NCBI GenBank assembly: GCA_030730365.1
Contig: JANQVJ010000025.1
Coordinates: 1-60,633, forward strand
From: Verrucomicrobiales bacterium
GTDB lineage: Bacteria; Verrucomicrobiota; Verrucomicrobiia; Verrucomicrobiales; DEV007
Length of the DNA: 60,633 nt
Direction of reading: 5' to 3'
Part shown: piece by piece, positions 16,253 to 24,981 of the stretch
Layout: each line of letters opens with the position of its first letter
Numbering within the stretch: position 1 is the stretch's first letter
Made by a program: the position numbers and the translations under genes
The notes under the pieces: model-generated
Told to the model about the DNA's origin: nothing
The model's input: the letters and a program-made list of their open reading frames with translations, nothing else
Database searches by the model: none

Positions 16253-19228
16253 TTAGTCTAGGTAGATAAATTCGTTCAGATTCAGAGTCAGCAAAGCGAT
16301 CCGGTCGAGAGCTTGTTCGGGGGTAAGTCCCGCCTCGCGCTGAAGCGTCTCGTAAAAAGAGAGGAGATGATCGAGTTCGTCGGGCTTCGCAGGGCGCTGC
16401 AGTGCGACCCTGAGACCGCCGCCGATCTGCGCTCGCAGATCACCGCCCGCCTCGCGCATGCGGTCGGCAAAGATAGCGGCCTGCTCGTTGACGAAGGCAG
16501 AGTTCAGCATCGTGAGCGCCTGCGTCGGCACCGTCGTGGTGAAACGCACCGCACAGCTCGTGTCCGTATCAGCCTGGTCAAAGTCCGCGAGCATCTGATG
16601 GCGGAGACTGCGCTTCACATGGACATAGAGCGAGCGGCGGAAATGGTCCTCCGTGTTTTTCGAGACCGGCCAACCCGCGCCCGGACGCGAAGCGGTCGCG
16701 AGGACTTCGGGCGGCAGCGGCGGGTAGACCCATTCCCCGTGAGTCTTCAGATTCAGGTTGCCTGACACCGCCATAATCGTATCGCGCAGTTCTTCGGCGG
16801 TGAGCCGGCGCATATCCATGCGCCAGAAGTTGAGGTTGCGCGGATCTTTTGCCAAATTGCCCGACTCTGGTTCGGACGACATCCGGTAGGTGCGGCTGAG
16901 GAGGATGAGTCGATGCATCGCCTTCATGTCCCAGCCGCCGTCGCGGAACTGCGTCGCGAGCCAGTCGAGCAACTCGGGATGGGTCGGCTTTTCCCCAAGA
17001 TGGCCAAAATCCGAAGTACTCGGCGCGATCCCGCGCCCGAAATGATGCTGCCAGAGCCGGTTCACCATGACGCGAGCGGTGAGCGGATTCTCCGGATCGA
17101 CGATCCACTTCGCGAGCTCAAGGCGGCGGCCCGAAGTGGCACGCCCCTCATGCTGAACCGGATTCGCCGTAACAAAACGGGGATCCGATCCCTCACTAGC
17201 AAGCACCGCGGGCAATCCGGGATCGACCATTTCACCCTGGGCATGGGCGCTGCCGCGCTGGTGAATATGCATCGGAGCCGGGACCGCGCCCGCCTCGGTC
17301 ACCGCATTGATCGGCAGCCCCGGCGCGGCCTTGCGGGCCTTCGCGAGTTCTTCATCGAGTTTTCGCAAGCTACCGACGAGATCACGCCCCGCCGCCTCTT
17401 TCACCTGATCGGTGAATCGCTTCGAACCCGGCCCGGTGAGGAGACTCTCGATAGACCCGGCGGTATTGACGCCGGTGCGCAGAGAGAGGTCGATATACTG
17501 TCCCCCACCGGTCTGACGGCAGTAGACCGCTACGGCATTGCGCCCCGTCTGGAGCACGTCGAGGGCGGCCTTGGGCAGCACGATCGTCTTGTATCCCGTC
17601 GTGTATCCCCTGGCCTCGAATATGCGCGTCCCGTTGAGGTAGACTTCGACGTCCTCGTCGTGATGAATGTCGAGGACGAGGGACTCGGGCAGGGACTTCA
17701 GGCCGAAGTTCGTGCGCATCCAGATCTCGGGCGTCTTCCATTCGGTCTTAATGATCGATCCCGGCGGATTGGCCGCGCCGAACCCTGACATGCCCTTAAA
17801 CCACGACTTGTTAATATAACCGACATCGCGCCAGTCGTCGGTCGGTTTCGTCGTCGTGTAGAACCATTCCGCCCCGGCACCCCGGGCGTCGTCGATGAGG
17901 GTGACGGCATCGGAACCGGAGGTCTTGCCAACCAGTCCCGCCTTTTCCATGATCTCTCTGATCTCACCGACGAGAGCGGTCCGATCTCCCTCGAGCGAGG
18001 CGACTTTTTCCTTTCGGTCTTTCTCGAAGTTCGCCTTTTCTTCCGGCGAGGCCCAGTTCACGATCGTGCCCTCGGTCCTGTAATGAGTCACCCCCCGGAA
18101 AAAGGCCATGAAGGCGTAGTAGTCTTTGTGCGAGAGCGGATCAGCCTTGTGATCGTGGCAGCGGGCACAGCCGAGGCTCGTCGCGAGAAAGGTCTCACTC
18201 GTGATCTGGACATTGTCGGCGAGGACGTCGTAGACATGCTGCTCACGGTCGGCGGGCTCGTCATCCCATTGCATGAGCCGGTGATAGCCGGTCGCGATGA
18301 GCGAATCTTTCGTCGGCTCGGCAATCTCATCTCCCGCGAGTTGCTCGATGACAAACTGATCGTAGGGTTTGTTTGCGTTAAAGGCATCGACGACGTAGTC
18401 GCGGTAGCGCCAGATGTGCGGCTTGGTGTTGTCCCGCTCGAAGCCGTTCGACTCCGCATAGCGCACGAGGTCGAGCCAGTGGCGCGCCCATTTTTCGCCA
18501 TACTGCGGCCGCGTCAACAAGTCATCTACGGCGGCACGGTAGGCCGCTTCGGGATCACTTGCCGAGGCGGCCACAAAGGCAGCGACCGCTTCGGGCGTCG
18601 GTGGCAGACCGATGACATCGTAATAGAGTCGGCGGACGAGGACCTCGGGTGAAGCCGGAGGATTAGGCGTGAGACCCTCGCGATCAAGCTGCGACCTGAC
18701 AAATGCATCAACGCCATTCGCACGCCACGCCGCATCCGCAACCTCGGGTGGAGCGGCGTCGGAAATGGGGCGGTAGGCCCACCACGCGCGGTCCTCTTCC
18801 GTGACCGTAAAGCCGCGCCGCTCGGTGGTCGTGCCCTTGATCTCGAGAGCCGGATCATAGGGCGCACCCATCTCGACCCAGTTCGCGAGGATAGTGCGGT
18901 GTTCGTCGGAGAGCTTCCCCTTCGGTGGCATCTGGTGATCGGCATCCTTGTAGCTGATCATTTCGAGGAGAATGCTCGCCGCCGGATCATCGGCGTTGTA
19001 AGCGGAGCCATAGTGCCCGCCATAGAGCAACCCCTCTCGGCTCGTGAGACGAAAGTCACCCTTGAGTTCGTTTTCGCCTCCGTGGCATTTGAAGCAATTT
19101 TCCCTGAGGAGCGGGTAGACAGTTTCTCTGAAATAAGTGCGTCCGACGGCGTCATCTTCCGCCTCCGCGAAGACCGTGAGACTGACCGCCAGAAGAGCGG
19201 CGAAGGAGAAGAAGTTGGGGCGATTCAT
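16253..19228 (-). CDS. Exported PSCyt1/DUF1549/DUF1553 cytochrome-domain protein
   Basis: The 991-residue protein has a signal peptide (hydrophobic 7-21). The PSCyt1 heme motif is C45-x-x-C48-H49 (CFKCHGGE). DUF1549 covers about 150-370 and includes a second CARCHDHK-ADP motif. A central ~230-residue region with a beta-sandwich look (EVYLNGTRIFEARG) lies before DUF1553 at about 700-960. Compared with the 8.9-kb paralogue it carries this extra central domain. It should act in the periplasm, probably in electron transfer tied to polymer or sulfate-ester breakdown; that is inference from family context. The DUF1501 partner follows after 4 bp. Confidence 0.9.
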   Translation of the reverse strand: MNRPNFFSFAALLAVSLTVFAEAEDDAVGRTYFRETVYPLLRENCFKCHGGENELKGDFRLTSREGLLYGGHYGSAYNADDPAASILLEMISYKDADHQMPPKGKLSDEHRTILANWVEMGAPYDPALEIKGTTTERRGFTVTEEDRAWWAYRPISDAAPPEVADAAWRANGVDAFVRSQLDREGLTPNPPASPEVLVRRLYYDVIGLPPTPEAVAAFVAASASDPEAAYRAAVDDLLTRPQYGEKWARHWLDLVRYAESNGFERDNTKPHIWRYRDYVVDAFNANKPYDQFVIEQLAGDEIAEPTKDSLIATGYHRLMQWDDEPADREQHVYDVLADNVQITSETFLATSLGCARCHDHKADPLSHKDYYAFMAFFRGVTHYRTEGTIVNWASPEEKANFEKDRKEKVASLEGDRTALVGEIREIMEKAGLVGKTSGSDAVTLIDDARGAGAEWFYTTTKPTDDWRDVGYINKSWFKGMSGFGAANPPGSIIKTEWKTPEIWMRTNFGLKSLPESLVLDIHHDEDVEVYLNGTRIFEARGYTTGYKTIVLPKAALDVLQTGRNAVAVYCRQTGGGQYIDLSLRTGVNTAGSIESLLTGPGSKRFTDQVKEAAGRDLVGSLRKLDEELAKARKAAPGLPINAVTEAGAVPAPMHIHQRGSAHAQGEMVDPGLPAVLASEGSDPRFVTANPVQHEGRATSGRRLELAKWIVDPENPLTARVMVNRLWQHHFGRGIAPSTSDFGHLGEKPTHPELLDWLATQFRDGGWDMKAMHRLILLSRTYRMSSEPESGNLAKDPRNLNFWRMDMRRLTAEELRDTIMAVSGNLNLKTHGEWVYPPLPPEVLATASRPGAGWPVSKNTEDHFRRSLYVHVKRSLRHQMLADFDQADTDTSCAVRFTTTVPTQALTMLNSAFVNEQAAIFADRMREAGGDLRAQIGGGLRVALQRPAKPDELDHLLSFYETLQREAGLTPEQALDRIALLTLNLNEFIYLD

Positions 19229-19408
19229 CGGGTAAAGAGGATAGAACGTTGACCTTAACCGTTATCAATCTACCACACACGTGTTCAGCGGTATTGTCTC
19301 AACGGGATCCATTTTTGTAAAAATACGACATTCCACAGATCCCCTCGATAACGCGATCACGTGGAAAGGTGAAATCTACCTGAAGTCGAGTGCCTTACTC
19401 TTTCTCTC

Positions 19409-19458
19409 AAACCTTGGACAATAAATGTCGCGGCCGCGACATTTATTGTCCAAGGTTT
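19409..19458. repeat. Perfect 50-bp palindrome
   Basis: Two 25-bp arms meet without a spacer at the CGG|CCG centre (19433/19434) and match at every position; the flanks diverge at once. The element starts AAACCTTGGACAATAAATG and contains a central NotI-type octamer. It lies 16 bp behind the rhodanese stop and about 180 bp before the PSCyt1 gene start. As RNA it would be a 25-bp stem, but there is no T run on the minus-strand side. The rest of the 19229-19474 spacer shows nothing recognisable. Confidence 0.95.
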
Positions 19459-19474
19459 TCCCGCAGTCTCTGCA

Positions 19475-19912
19475 TCACGAGCACGGTTCGGTAGGCTGTT
19501 TTGCGATCTTCCAGGACATCAGTCCACGATGGAGATGGTAGATCGAGGTGAAGCCCGCCGCCCGCAGCGACGGGAGCGAGCGTCGGCTGCGATAGCCACC
19601 GTCACAGTAGACGAGGATGGGGCGGCCGCGGTCGAGGCCGTCGAGCGGGCTCACATCAAGCCGCGACCCGACGAAAGGTGCGTTGATCGCCCCCGGGAGA
19701 TGAGCCGCGAGGTAGTCGGGCACCGGGCGAACGTCGACAGGGAGCAAGTCGCTCTCGCGGAGAAGAGACGCCGCCTTTCCCGCACGCACATTCACGACGA
19801 AGTCTGTATCGTGCCGATGGCCGAAGAGCCGACGATCCCAGCGATGTTCGTAAAGATACCATGCCCCACTGAGGAGAGCGAGAGCGAGGACTATGCTGTA
19901 GAGGAGAAGCAT
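19475..19912 (-). CDS. Membrane-anchored rhodanese-like protein
   Basis: The 145-residue protein has an N-terminal transmembrane helix (residues 2-20) followed by one rhodanese domain. LLPVDVRPVPDYLAAHLPGA is the typical DxR..xxY..GHIPGA segment, and YCDGGYRSR supplies the active-site loop with a catalytic cysteine. Rhodanese domains carry sulfur as a cysteine persulfide. With the helix in front, the domain may face the periplasm or the cytoplasm; the positive-charge distribution (HRWDRR after the helix) suggests the cytoplasm. The gene is monocistronic as far as can be seen. Confidence 0.85.
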   Translation of the reverse strand: MLLLYSIVLALALLSGAWYLYEHRWDRRLFGHRHDTDFVVNVRAGKAASLLRESDLLPVDVRPVPDYLAAHLPGAINAPFVGSRLDVSPLDGLDRGRPILVYCDGGYRSRRSLPSLRAAGFTSIYHLHRGLMSWKIAKQPTEPCS

Positions 19913-20009
19913 TCTCCTCTATTCTCATGGAAAGAAAAAGACGGAGCAAGAGAATATACCCCCCTGCACCGCCTCGATTGAATGGGGCGGCCGCACGTGG
20001 CGGTCCCGA

Positions 20010-20156
20010 TCAATTGCTTACTTCGTTGATGGCGTCCTTGGTTTCTTCGCTTTCGCGCAGGTCGAAGCCGTCTTTGACGCTTTCCACCAGATCGGGTTTT
20101 TTCCGCAGGGATCGAAAATCATGCGATTTGCCCGAACCCGGGACAAGTATGTGCAT
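20010..20156 (-). CDS. Possible small protein downstream of dnaE2
   Basis: A 48-codon frame with codon use like the neighbours begins MHILVPGSGKSHDFRSLRKK, continues with PDLVESVKDGFDLRESEE and ends in NEVSN. SHDFR resembles the last residues of the preceding dnaE2 product (ASHDFH), and 11 bases (TCGCATGATTT) are shared between the two places. It may be a real small protein, or the remnant of a duplicated or formerly longer dnaE2 3' end. No database-level support is available here. Confidence 0.35.
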   Translation of the reverse strand: MHILVPGSGKSHDFRSLRKKPDLVESVKDGFDLRESEETKDAINEVSN

Positions 20157-20194
20157 CCTCCATGGAAGGACAGTGCCCCGTCACCGGCTCACTC

Positions 20195-23100
20195 TTAATG
20201 GAAATCATGCGAGGCCCCGCTCGGTAACTCCCCTGCCTCAAGCGCTTCGATGTGCTCGGCCATGACGTGGGTGGTGCCCTCGGCATGCTGGATCGTGCCG
20301 GTGATAACGAGAAAGGCCTCGGTCGTGATCGTGAGCCGATATTCCTCAAAAGTATTCGCGTAGACGATCGCATTCGACAGCCCGGTCTCGTCCTCAAGCG
20401 TAATGAAGACCACCCCCTTGGCCGTACCGGGGCGCTGGCGGCAGATCACCGCTCCGGCAGTGGAGACACGGGCGCCGTGCGGCACCCCTTGCAGGCTCGT
20501 CGCGGGGATGATGTGGTCGGACAGGGTCGCTCTCGCGAGTGCCATGGGATGTTTCCCCGTCGTTAATCCCATTCCGGAAAAATCGGCCTGGACGCGCTCG
20601 GTGTAGGACATCTCGGGGAGCGGGCACTCGGCCACTTTTAGACTGCCATACTCCCGTCGCTCCGCGAAAAGATCCCCCTGCTCCAGCACCGTAGCCTCGA
20701 CCTGCCAGAGCGCGCGGCGCCTCGACTCGGCGAGTTTCGTGAGAGCGCCGACCGAGGCGAGGTGCCGCATCTGAGTGCGGTCGAAGCGCGTCCGCTGGCG
20801 GAAGTCCTCGAGCGAACGGAAGGGCTCGCGTTCCCGCTCGCGCAGCATCGCCTCGACGGCTGCCTCTCTGAGACCGAGCACATTGATGAGCCCGAGCCGT
20901 ATCGTCGTGTCGGCGATCACCTCGCAGCGCCAGCCCGACTCAACCACGCAGGGCGCGAGAAAGCGGAGCCCGCGGCGTTTCGCCTCCTGAATGAGCGTGG
21001 CCGGGGAATAGAAACCCATGGGCTGGTTGTTGAGCAGACCGGTGTAGAACTCGGCGGCGCGATGCACCTTCAGGTAACTGCTCGCGTAAGCAAGGAGCCC
21101 GAAACTGATCGCGTGCGACTCGGGGAATCCGTAAAGGGCGAAGGACCCGATCACTTTCACAATACTCTCGACCGCCGCCTCACTCACGCCGCGTTCCTCG
21201 AGAGCCCGGCGCAGTTTCACCTCGACCTTGCGCATGCGCTCGTGGGAGCGGTGAAAGCTGAGGGCGCGGCGCAGTTCCTCGGCCTCGCTCCCCGTGAAGT
21301 CGGCCATGACCATCGCCATTTTCAGGACCTGCTCCTGGAACATGGGCACGCCGAGGGTGCGCTCAAGGGTCGGCTTCAGCTTCTCATCGATGTAGTCGAT
21401 TGGCTGCAATCCGGCACGGCGCTCGAGATAGGGGTGCGCGAGCCCACCCGCGATGGGACCCGGCCGCACGATCGCGACCTCGATGACAACGTCGTAAAAG
21501 CAGCGCGGCTGCATGCGGCGGAGAGTATTCATCTGCGCCCGGCTCTCGATCTGGAAAACACCGATGGTGTCGGCCGAGCACATCAGGTCGTAGGTCGCGA
21601 TGTCGTCCTTGGGGATCTGCGCGAGATCGACGGGATGTCCGCGCGACGCGGAGAGAATAAGGGTTTCCTGGATCACCGCCATCATACCTAACCCTAACAG
21701 ATCCACTTTAATAATCCCCATGTCCTCGCAATCATTCTTATCCCACTGCGCGACGGTGCGGCCTGGCATGCTCGCGTTTTCCAGAGGCATGACCGCATCG
21801 AGGGCCCCCTGGCAGATGATCATGCCGCCCGAGTGCTGACCGAGATGACGCGGCAGACCGTAGATTTGCTCGTAGAGGGAGGCCAGTGCCGCCGCACGCG
21901 GATGATCGGCGGTGATGCCCGACTGGGCGACCTGATCGGAGAATGCGAGAGTGTGCCGGTAGTCGCCGCTCGCGTAGAGGTCGGAAAAACGGGCGAGCAT
22001 TTCCTCGGGGAACTCAAGGACCTTGCCGATTTCGCGCACCGCACTGCGGCCGCGGTAGGTGATGACATTCGCGGTCATGGCGGCTCCGTGACGCCCGTAA
22101 CGGCGATAGACCTCCTGGATGACCTGCTCGCGCTGGTCCCCGCTCGGGAGATCGAGATCGATGTCGGGCCACGACTTGCGACCTTCGCTGAGAAAGCGCT
22201 CGAAGAGCAGCTTCGCCCCGACCGGGTCGACCGGGGTGATCCCGAGACAAAAGCAGACTGCACTGTTCGCCGCACTCCCCCGCCCCTGCACCATGATTCC
22301 GCTTTCCCGGCAATAACTGACGAGGCTCCAGACGATCAGAAAATAGCCACTGAAGCCGAGTCGGTGGATGAGATCGAGTTCTTTCGTGATCTGCGCCTTC
22401 ACCGCGGCGGAAGGTTTGCGGTAGCGTTCTTTCATTCCGCGCCACGTCATCTCGGCGAGGTAGGTGTCCATCGAGTGACCCGGCGGGACCTCGTAGGTGG
22501 GAAATTCGTAGCCGAGATTCTCGAGGGAAAAGTCTATCTCTTCGGCGAGGCGGCGGGTGTTGAGGATAGCTTCGGGGCGATCGTGAAACAGCATCGTCAT
22601 CTCCGCCGCCGTTTTGAGGTGACGTTCGCCGTTGATCGCGAGACGCCGCCCCGCCGCGTCGAGGGTGGTGTGGTGGCGCAGGCAGGTGAAGACATCCTGG
22701 ACCTGACGATTTTTTGCAAAGGCATAGGTGACGCCGTTCGTCGCGAGGAGGGGGAGCCGGTAGGCGGCGGCGAGATCGACTTTGGCGCGGAGAAGAGACT
22801 CCTCGCCACGGATCGCGTGGCGCTGGATTTCGACGCGGAGATTGCGGTCGGGCACGTGACGCAGGAGCGTCTGCAGGGCCGCCTCCATGCCGCGGCGACC
22901 GCCTTCGCGCCAGCCGAGTTCGAGCGGTCCCTCGTCGTCGCCGGTGAGCACCGCGAGGTCATCACCGACCTCGGCGAGCTCGGACCACTCGAGGAAGCAT
23001 TCGCCTTTCGCGGAGCGCAACTGCGCGCGGGTGAGGAGACGGGAGACGGCTCGGTAGGCGGGACGGTTTTTGATGAGTACGGGCACGACGGAACCATCGG

Positions 23101-23323
23101 CCATCGTCAGCTCGGTCCCGACGAGTGCACGGAATCCGTTTTCCTTCGCCCGCTGGTGAAACCTGACCGAGCCATAAAATCCGTCCCGATCGGACAGGGC
23201 GACACCGGGGAGGGCGAGCGATCCCGCCCGGTCCGCGAGAGCTTCCGGCGCCGAGGCCCCGCGAAGGAAGCTGAAGGCGCTGCGGGCGTGCAGTTCGTGG
23301 TAGTCGGAGGAAAGAGCGGTCAT
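20195..23323 (-). CDS. dnaE2: Error-prone DNA polymerase, DnaE2/ImuC
   Basis: The 1042-residue protein has a PHP domain at the N terminus (YHELHARSAFSFLRGASAPE, ALSDRDGFYG). The C-family palm carries GRGSAANSAV, PDIDLDLPSG with catalytic aspartates, and IIKVDLLGLGMM. FYTGLLNNQPMGFYSPATLI and a C-terminal OB-fold segment follow. Length and motif spacing fit DnaE2/ImuC rather than the replicative DnaE1, which is over 1100 residues. It carries out lesion bypass during SOS mutagenesis with ImuA and ImuB. It lies third in the operon, separated from imuB by a 141-bp repeat-filled gap. The protein ends in ASHDFH, close to the usual end of the family. Confidence 0.95.
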   Translation of the reverse strand: MTALSSDYHELHARSAFSFLRGASAPEALADRAGSLALPGVALSDRDGFYGSVRFHQRAKENGFRALVGTELTMADGSVVPVLIKNRPAYRAVSRLLTRAQLRSAKGECFLEWSELAEVGDDLAVLTGDDEGPLELGWREGGRRGMEAALQTLLRHVPDRNLRVEIQRHAIRGEESLLRAKVDLAAAYRLPLLATNGVTYAFAKNRQVQDVFTCLRHHTTLDAAGRRLAINGERHLKTAAEMTMLFHDRPEAILNTRRLAEEIDFSLENLGYEFPTYEVPPGHSMDTYLAEMTWRGMKERYRKPSAAVKAQITKELDLIHRLGFSGYFLIVWSLVSYCRESGIMVQGRGSAANSAVCFCLGITPVDPVGAKLLFERFLSEGRKSWPDIDLDLPSGDQREQVIQEVYRRYGRHGAAMTANVITYRGRSAVREIGKVLEFPEEMLARFSDLYASGDYRHTLAFSDQVAQSGITADHPRAAALASLYEQIYGLPRHLGQHSGGMIICQGALDAVMPLENASMPGRTVAQWDKNDCEDMGIIKVDLLGLGMMAVIQETLILSASRGHPVDLAQIPKDDIATYDLMCSADTIGVFQIESRAQMNTLRRMQPRCFYDVVIEVAIVRPGPIAGGLAHPYLERRAGLQPIDYIDEKLKPTLERTLGVPMFQEQVLKMAMVMADFTGSEAEELRRALSFHRSHERMRKVEVKLRRALEERGVSEAAVESIVKVIGSFALYGFPESHAISFGLLAYASSYLKVHRAAEFYTGLLNNQPMGFYSPATLIQEAKRRGLRFLAPCVVESGWRCEVIADTTIRLGLINVLGLREAAVEAMLREREREPFRSLEDFRQRTRFDRTQMRHLASVGALTKLAESRRRALWQVEATVLEQGDLFAERREYGSLKVAECPLPEMSYTERVQADFSGMGLTTGKHPMALARATLSDHIIPATSLQGVPHGARVSTAGAVICRQRPGTAKGVVFITLEDETGLSNAIVYANTFEEYRLTITTEAFLVITGTIQHAEGTTHVMAEHIEALEAGELPSGASHDFH

Positions 23324-23345
23324 TTTAATGACGGTTGGGCTGCGA

Positions 23346-23458
23346 CCTCCGAAGTTCTCACGAACTTCGCTACGGGACTCGGGGTAGCGAAACTCGTGAG
23401 AGTTTCGTCGCTAGCACAGGCTACGGCCTCCGAAGTTCTCACGAACTTCGCTACGGGA
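23346..23458. repeat. Hairpin repeat cluster inside the imuB-dnaE2 gap
   Basis: Two identical 32-bp direct repeats lie at 23346-23377 and 23427-23458. Each contains the hairpin GAAGTTC-TCAC-GAACTTC. Between them (23389-23407) lies a third hairpin, GAAACTC-GTGA-GAGTTTC, in which the stem differs by paired changes and the loop is the complement of TCAC. It fills the operon gap almost completely. Confidence 0.9.
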
Positions 23459-23464
23459 GTTCGC

Positions 23465-24979
23465 TCAATCATAATACCCCTCCAGCAGCCATTCCCTTCC
23501 GGTCTCGACGAGGCGGAAGACGCCGTGATTGAGCAGTTCGACGTCCCACTCGCTTCTCTCCCACTGCTGCCCCTCATGCCACCAGTCACCGCCGCTTTTC
23601 CAGGGTCCGGCCGAGGCGATGACGATACCCGAGACACGGGATGACTCGACCCGCAGAGGAACGCCGTCGCGCAGCTGCACGCTGGTGCGGAAGCCCAACG
23701 GATAGCGGCGGAGAGTAGATCCTGTAACGGGGGGCCCTGACTCATCACTATCGCCATCGCTTAGCTCGGCCGGAAGGGGCACTTTTTCAAAGAGACCGGG
23801 GCGGTGACTGTCGATGGGACGCGGCGAACCGATGCGGTCACTGCCGACGATTTTACGGAGACGCTTCAGGGTTTCTTCGTAATGATGCCGGTTTTTCAGC
23901 CCGGCGCCAAAGAGGGTCTTTTGCGAGGCGACGGGATCCGACGGTTCGAAGCGGAGCCGCAGGGCGACGACCGCAGCCTTCATTTCAAAGGCCTCGAGGT
24001 GTCCGCTGACGAGGCGGAAAAGCAGCCCGGGATCGAGGGTCGGCTCGGGCAGCGGAAGACGCTTCGCATGACAGGCGCCGTCGGCAAAGGTGAGAAGAAA
24101 GTGCACTGCCGTCGCGGCGCGTCCCGTTTGCGCGACACGTCCGGCGAGTTGTTCGAGAAAACGCTGCACGACAAAAAGGAGCGGTTCACGCTCGCTGACC
24201 TCGTAGTCGAAATCGTGATGGGCCTCGAAGAGCTGCTCCAGTTTTGCCAATCGCAGTGGACGACGGATCCGTCCGGTGAGACGCAGCCAGAGCTCCACGC
24301 CCTCGTCCCCAAGCCGGGCGGCTACTTCCTCGCGGCGAAGGCGGGAGAAGGCTCCGAGCGTTTGCAGCCCCCAGAGACGGAGCTTTTCATTCAGGCCGGC
24401 TCCGGTCTCGGCGACGATGAGGGGGAGCTGATCCAGTTTTTCGAGTCGCTCCTCGCGCCGCAAATGCCAGACATCGACCTCGCCATGGAGCGCGGCCTGG
24501 GCAGCGAGGCGGGCGAGGGCGGGCGTCTCGCCGAGTCCGACGACGACCTCGAGTCCGAGCGCGGCGAGGCGATCGTGCAGATGCGAGGCGCTCTCTTGCC
24601 ACTGCGCGGGTGCTTGCGTGGCGAGATCGAGGGTGAGAATGCCGGGCCCGGTTTCTTCAATCCCCGGCACCCAGCCGAGCGCGGTCTCGAGGAGCATACG
24701 TCCCGCCACCAGTTCGGCGGCCGGCGAGGGGCGGTCCACTTGCAACTGCGGGCACCGGGCGAGGGCCTGCACCGTCGGGATACCCGGCCCGACCCCGCTG
24801 CGGGCGGCGAGGGTATTGCAACAGAGCACGATGGACTGCCGCTGCGTGTCATCGACGAGAGCCGCGGGCACGCCGCGTCCGCTGCGCCGCTTCACCGCCT
24901 GGAGGCGGAAATCGCGGCACCAGACAACGGCATAACCTGAAAGGGTATGCCCTCCCACCTGACCCTTTTTAGTCCGCAT
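23465..24979 (-). CDS. imuB: ImuB, Y-family polymerase-like mutagenesis protein
   Basis: The 504-residue protein has the DinB/UmuC-like fold. N-terminal YAVVWCRDFRLQAVKRR replaces the catalytic D-x-D-x-F motif of active Y-family polymerases, as expected for ImuB. VPGIEETGPGILTLDLA and the LWGLQTLGAFSRLRREEVAARLG helix-hairpin region follow, then the little-finger region and the ImuB C-terminal part (GPWKSGGDWW, WDVELLNHGVFRLVE). ImuB is thought to recruit DnaE2 and ImuA to the clamp. The gene starts 2 bp behind the imuA stop, indicating translational coupling. Confidence 0.92.
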   Translation of the reverse strand: MRTKKGQVGGHTLSGYAVVWCRDFRLQAVKRRSGRGVPAALVDDTQRQSIVLCCNTLAARSGVGPGIPTVQALARCPQLQVDRPSPAAELVAGRMLLETALGWVPGIEETGPGILTLDLATQAPAQWQESASHLHDRLAALGLEVVVGLGETPALARLAAQAALHGEVDVWHLRREERLEKLDQLPLIVAETGAGLNEKLRLWGLQTLGAFSRLRREEVAARLGDEGVELWLRLTGRIRRPLRLAKLEQLFEAHHDFDYEVSEREPLLFVVQRFLEQLAGRVAQTGRAATAVHFLLTFADGACHAKRLPLPEPTLDPGLLFRLVSGHLEAFEMKAAVVALRLRFEPSDPVASQKTLFGAGLKNRHHYEETLKRLRKIVGSDRIGSPRPIDSHRPGLFEKVPLPAELSDGDSDESGPPVTGSTLRRYPLGFRTSVQLRDGVPLRVESSRVSGIVIASAGPWKSGGDWWHEGQQWERSEWDVELLNHGVFRLVETGREWLLEGYYD

Positions 24980-24981
24980 AT

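Noticed and set aside
23346-23458. CRISPR-like array because of direct repeats
   Set aside because: Only two identical units occur, the material between them is itself a related hairpin rather than a spacer, and no cas gene is near.
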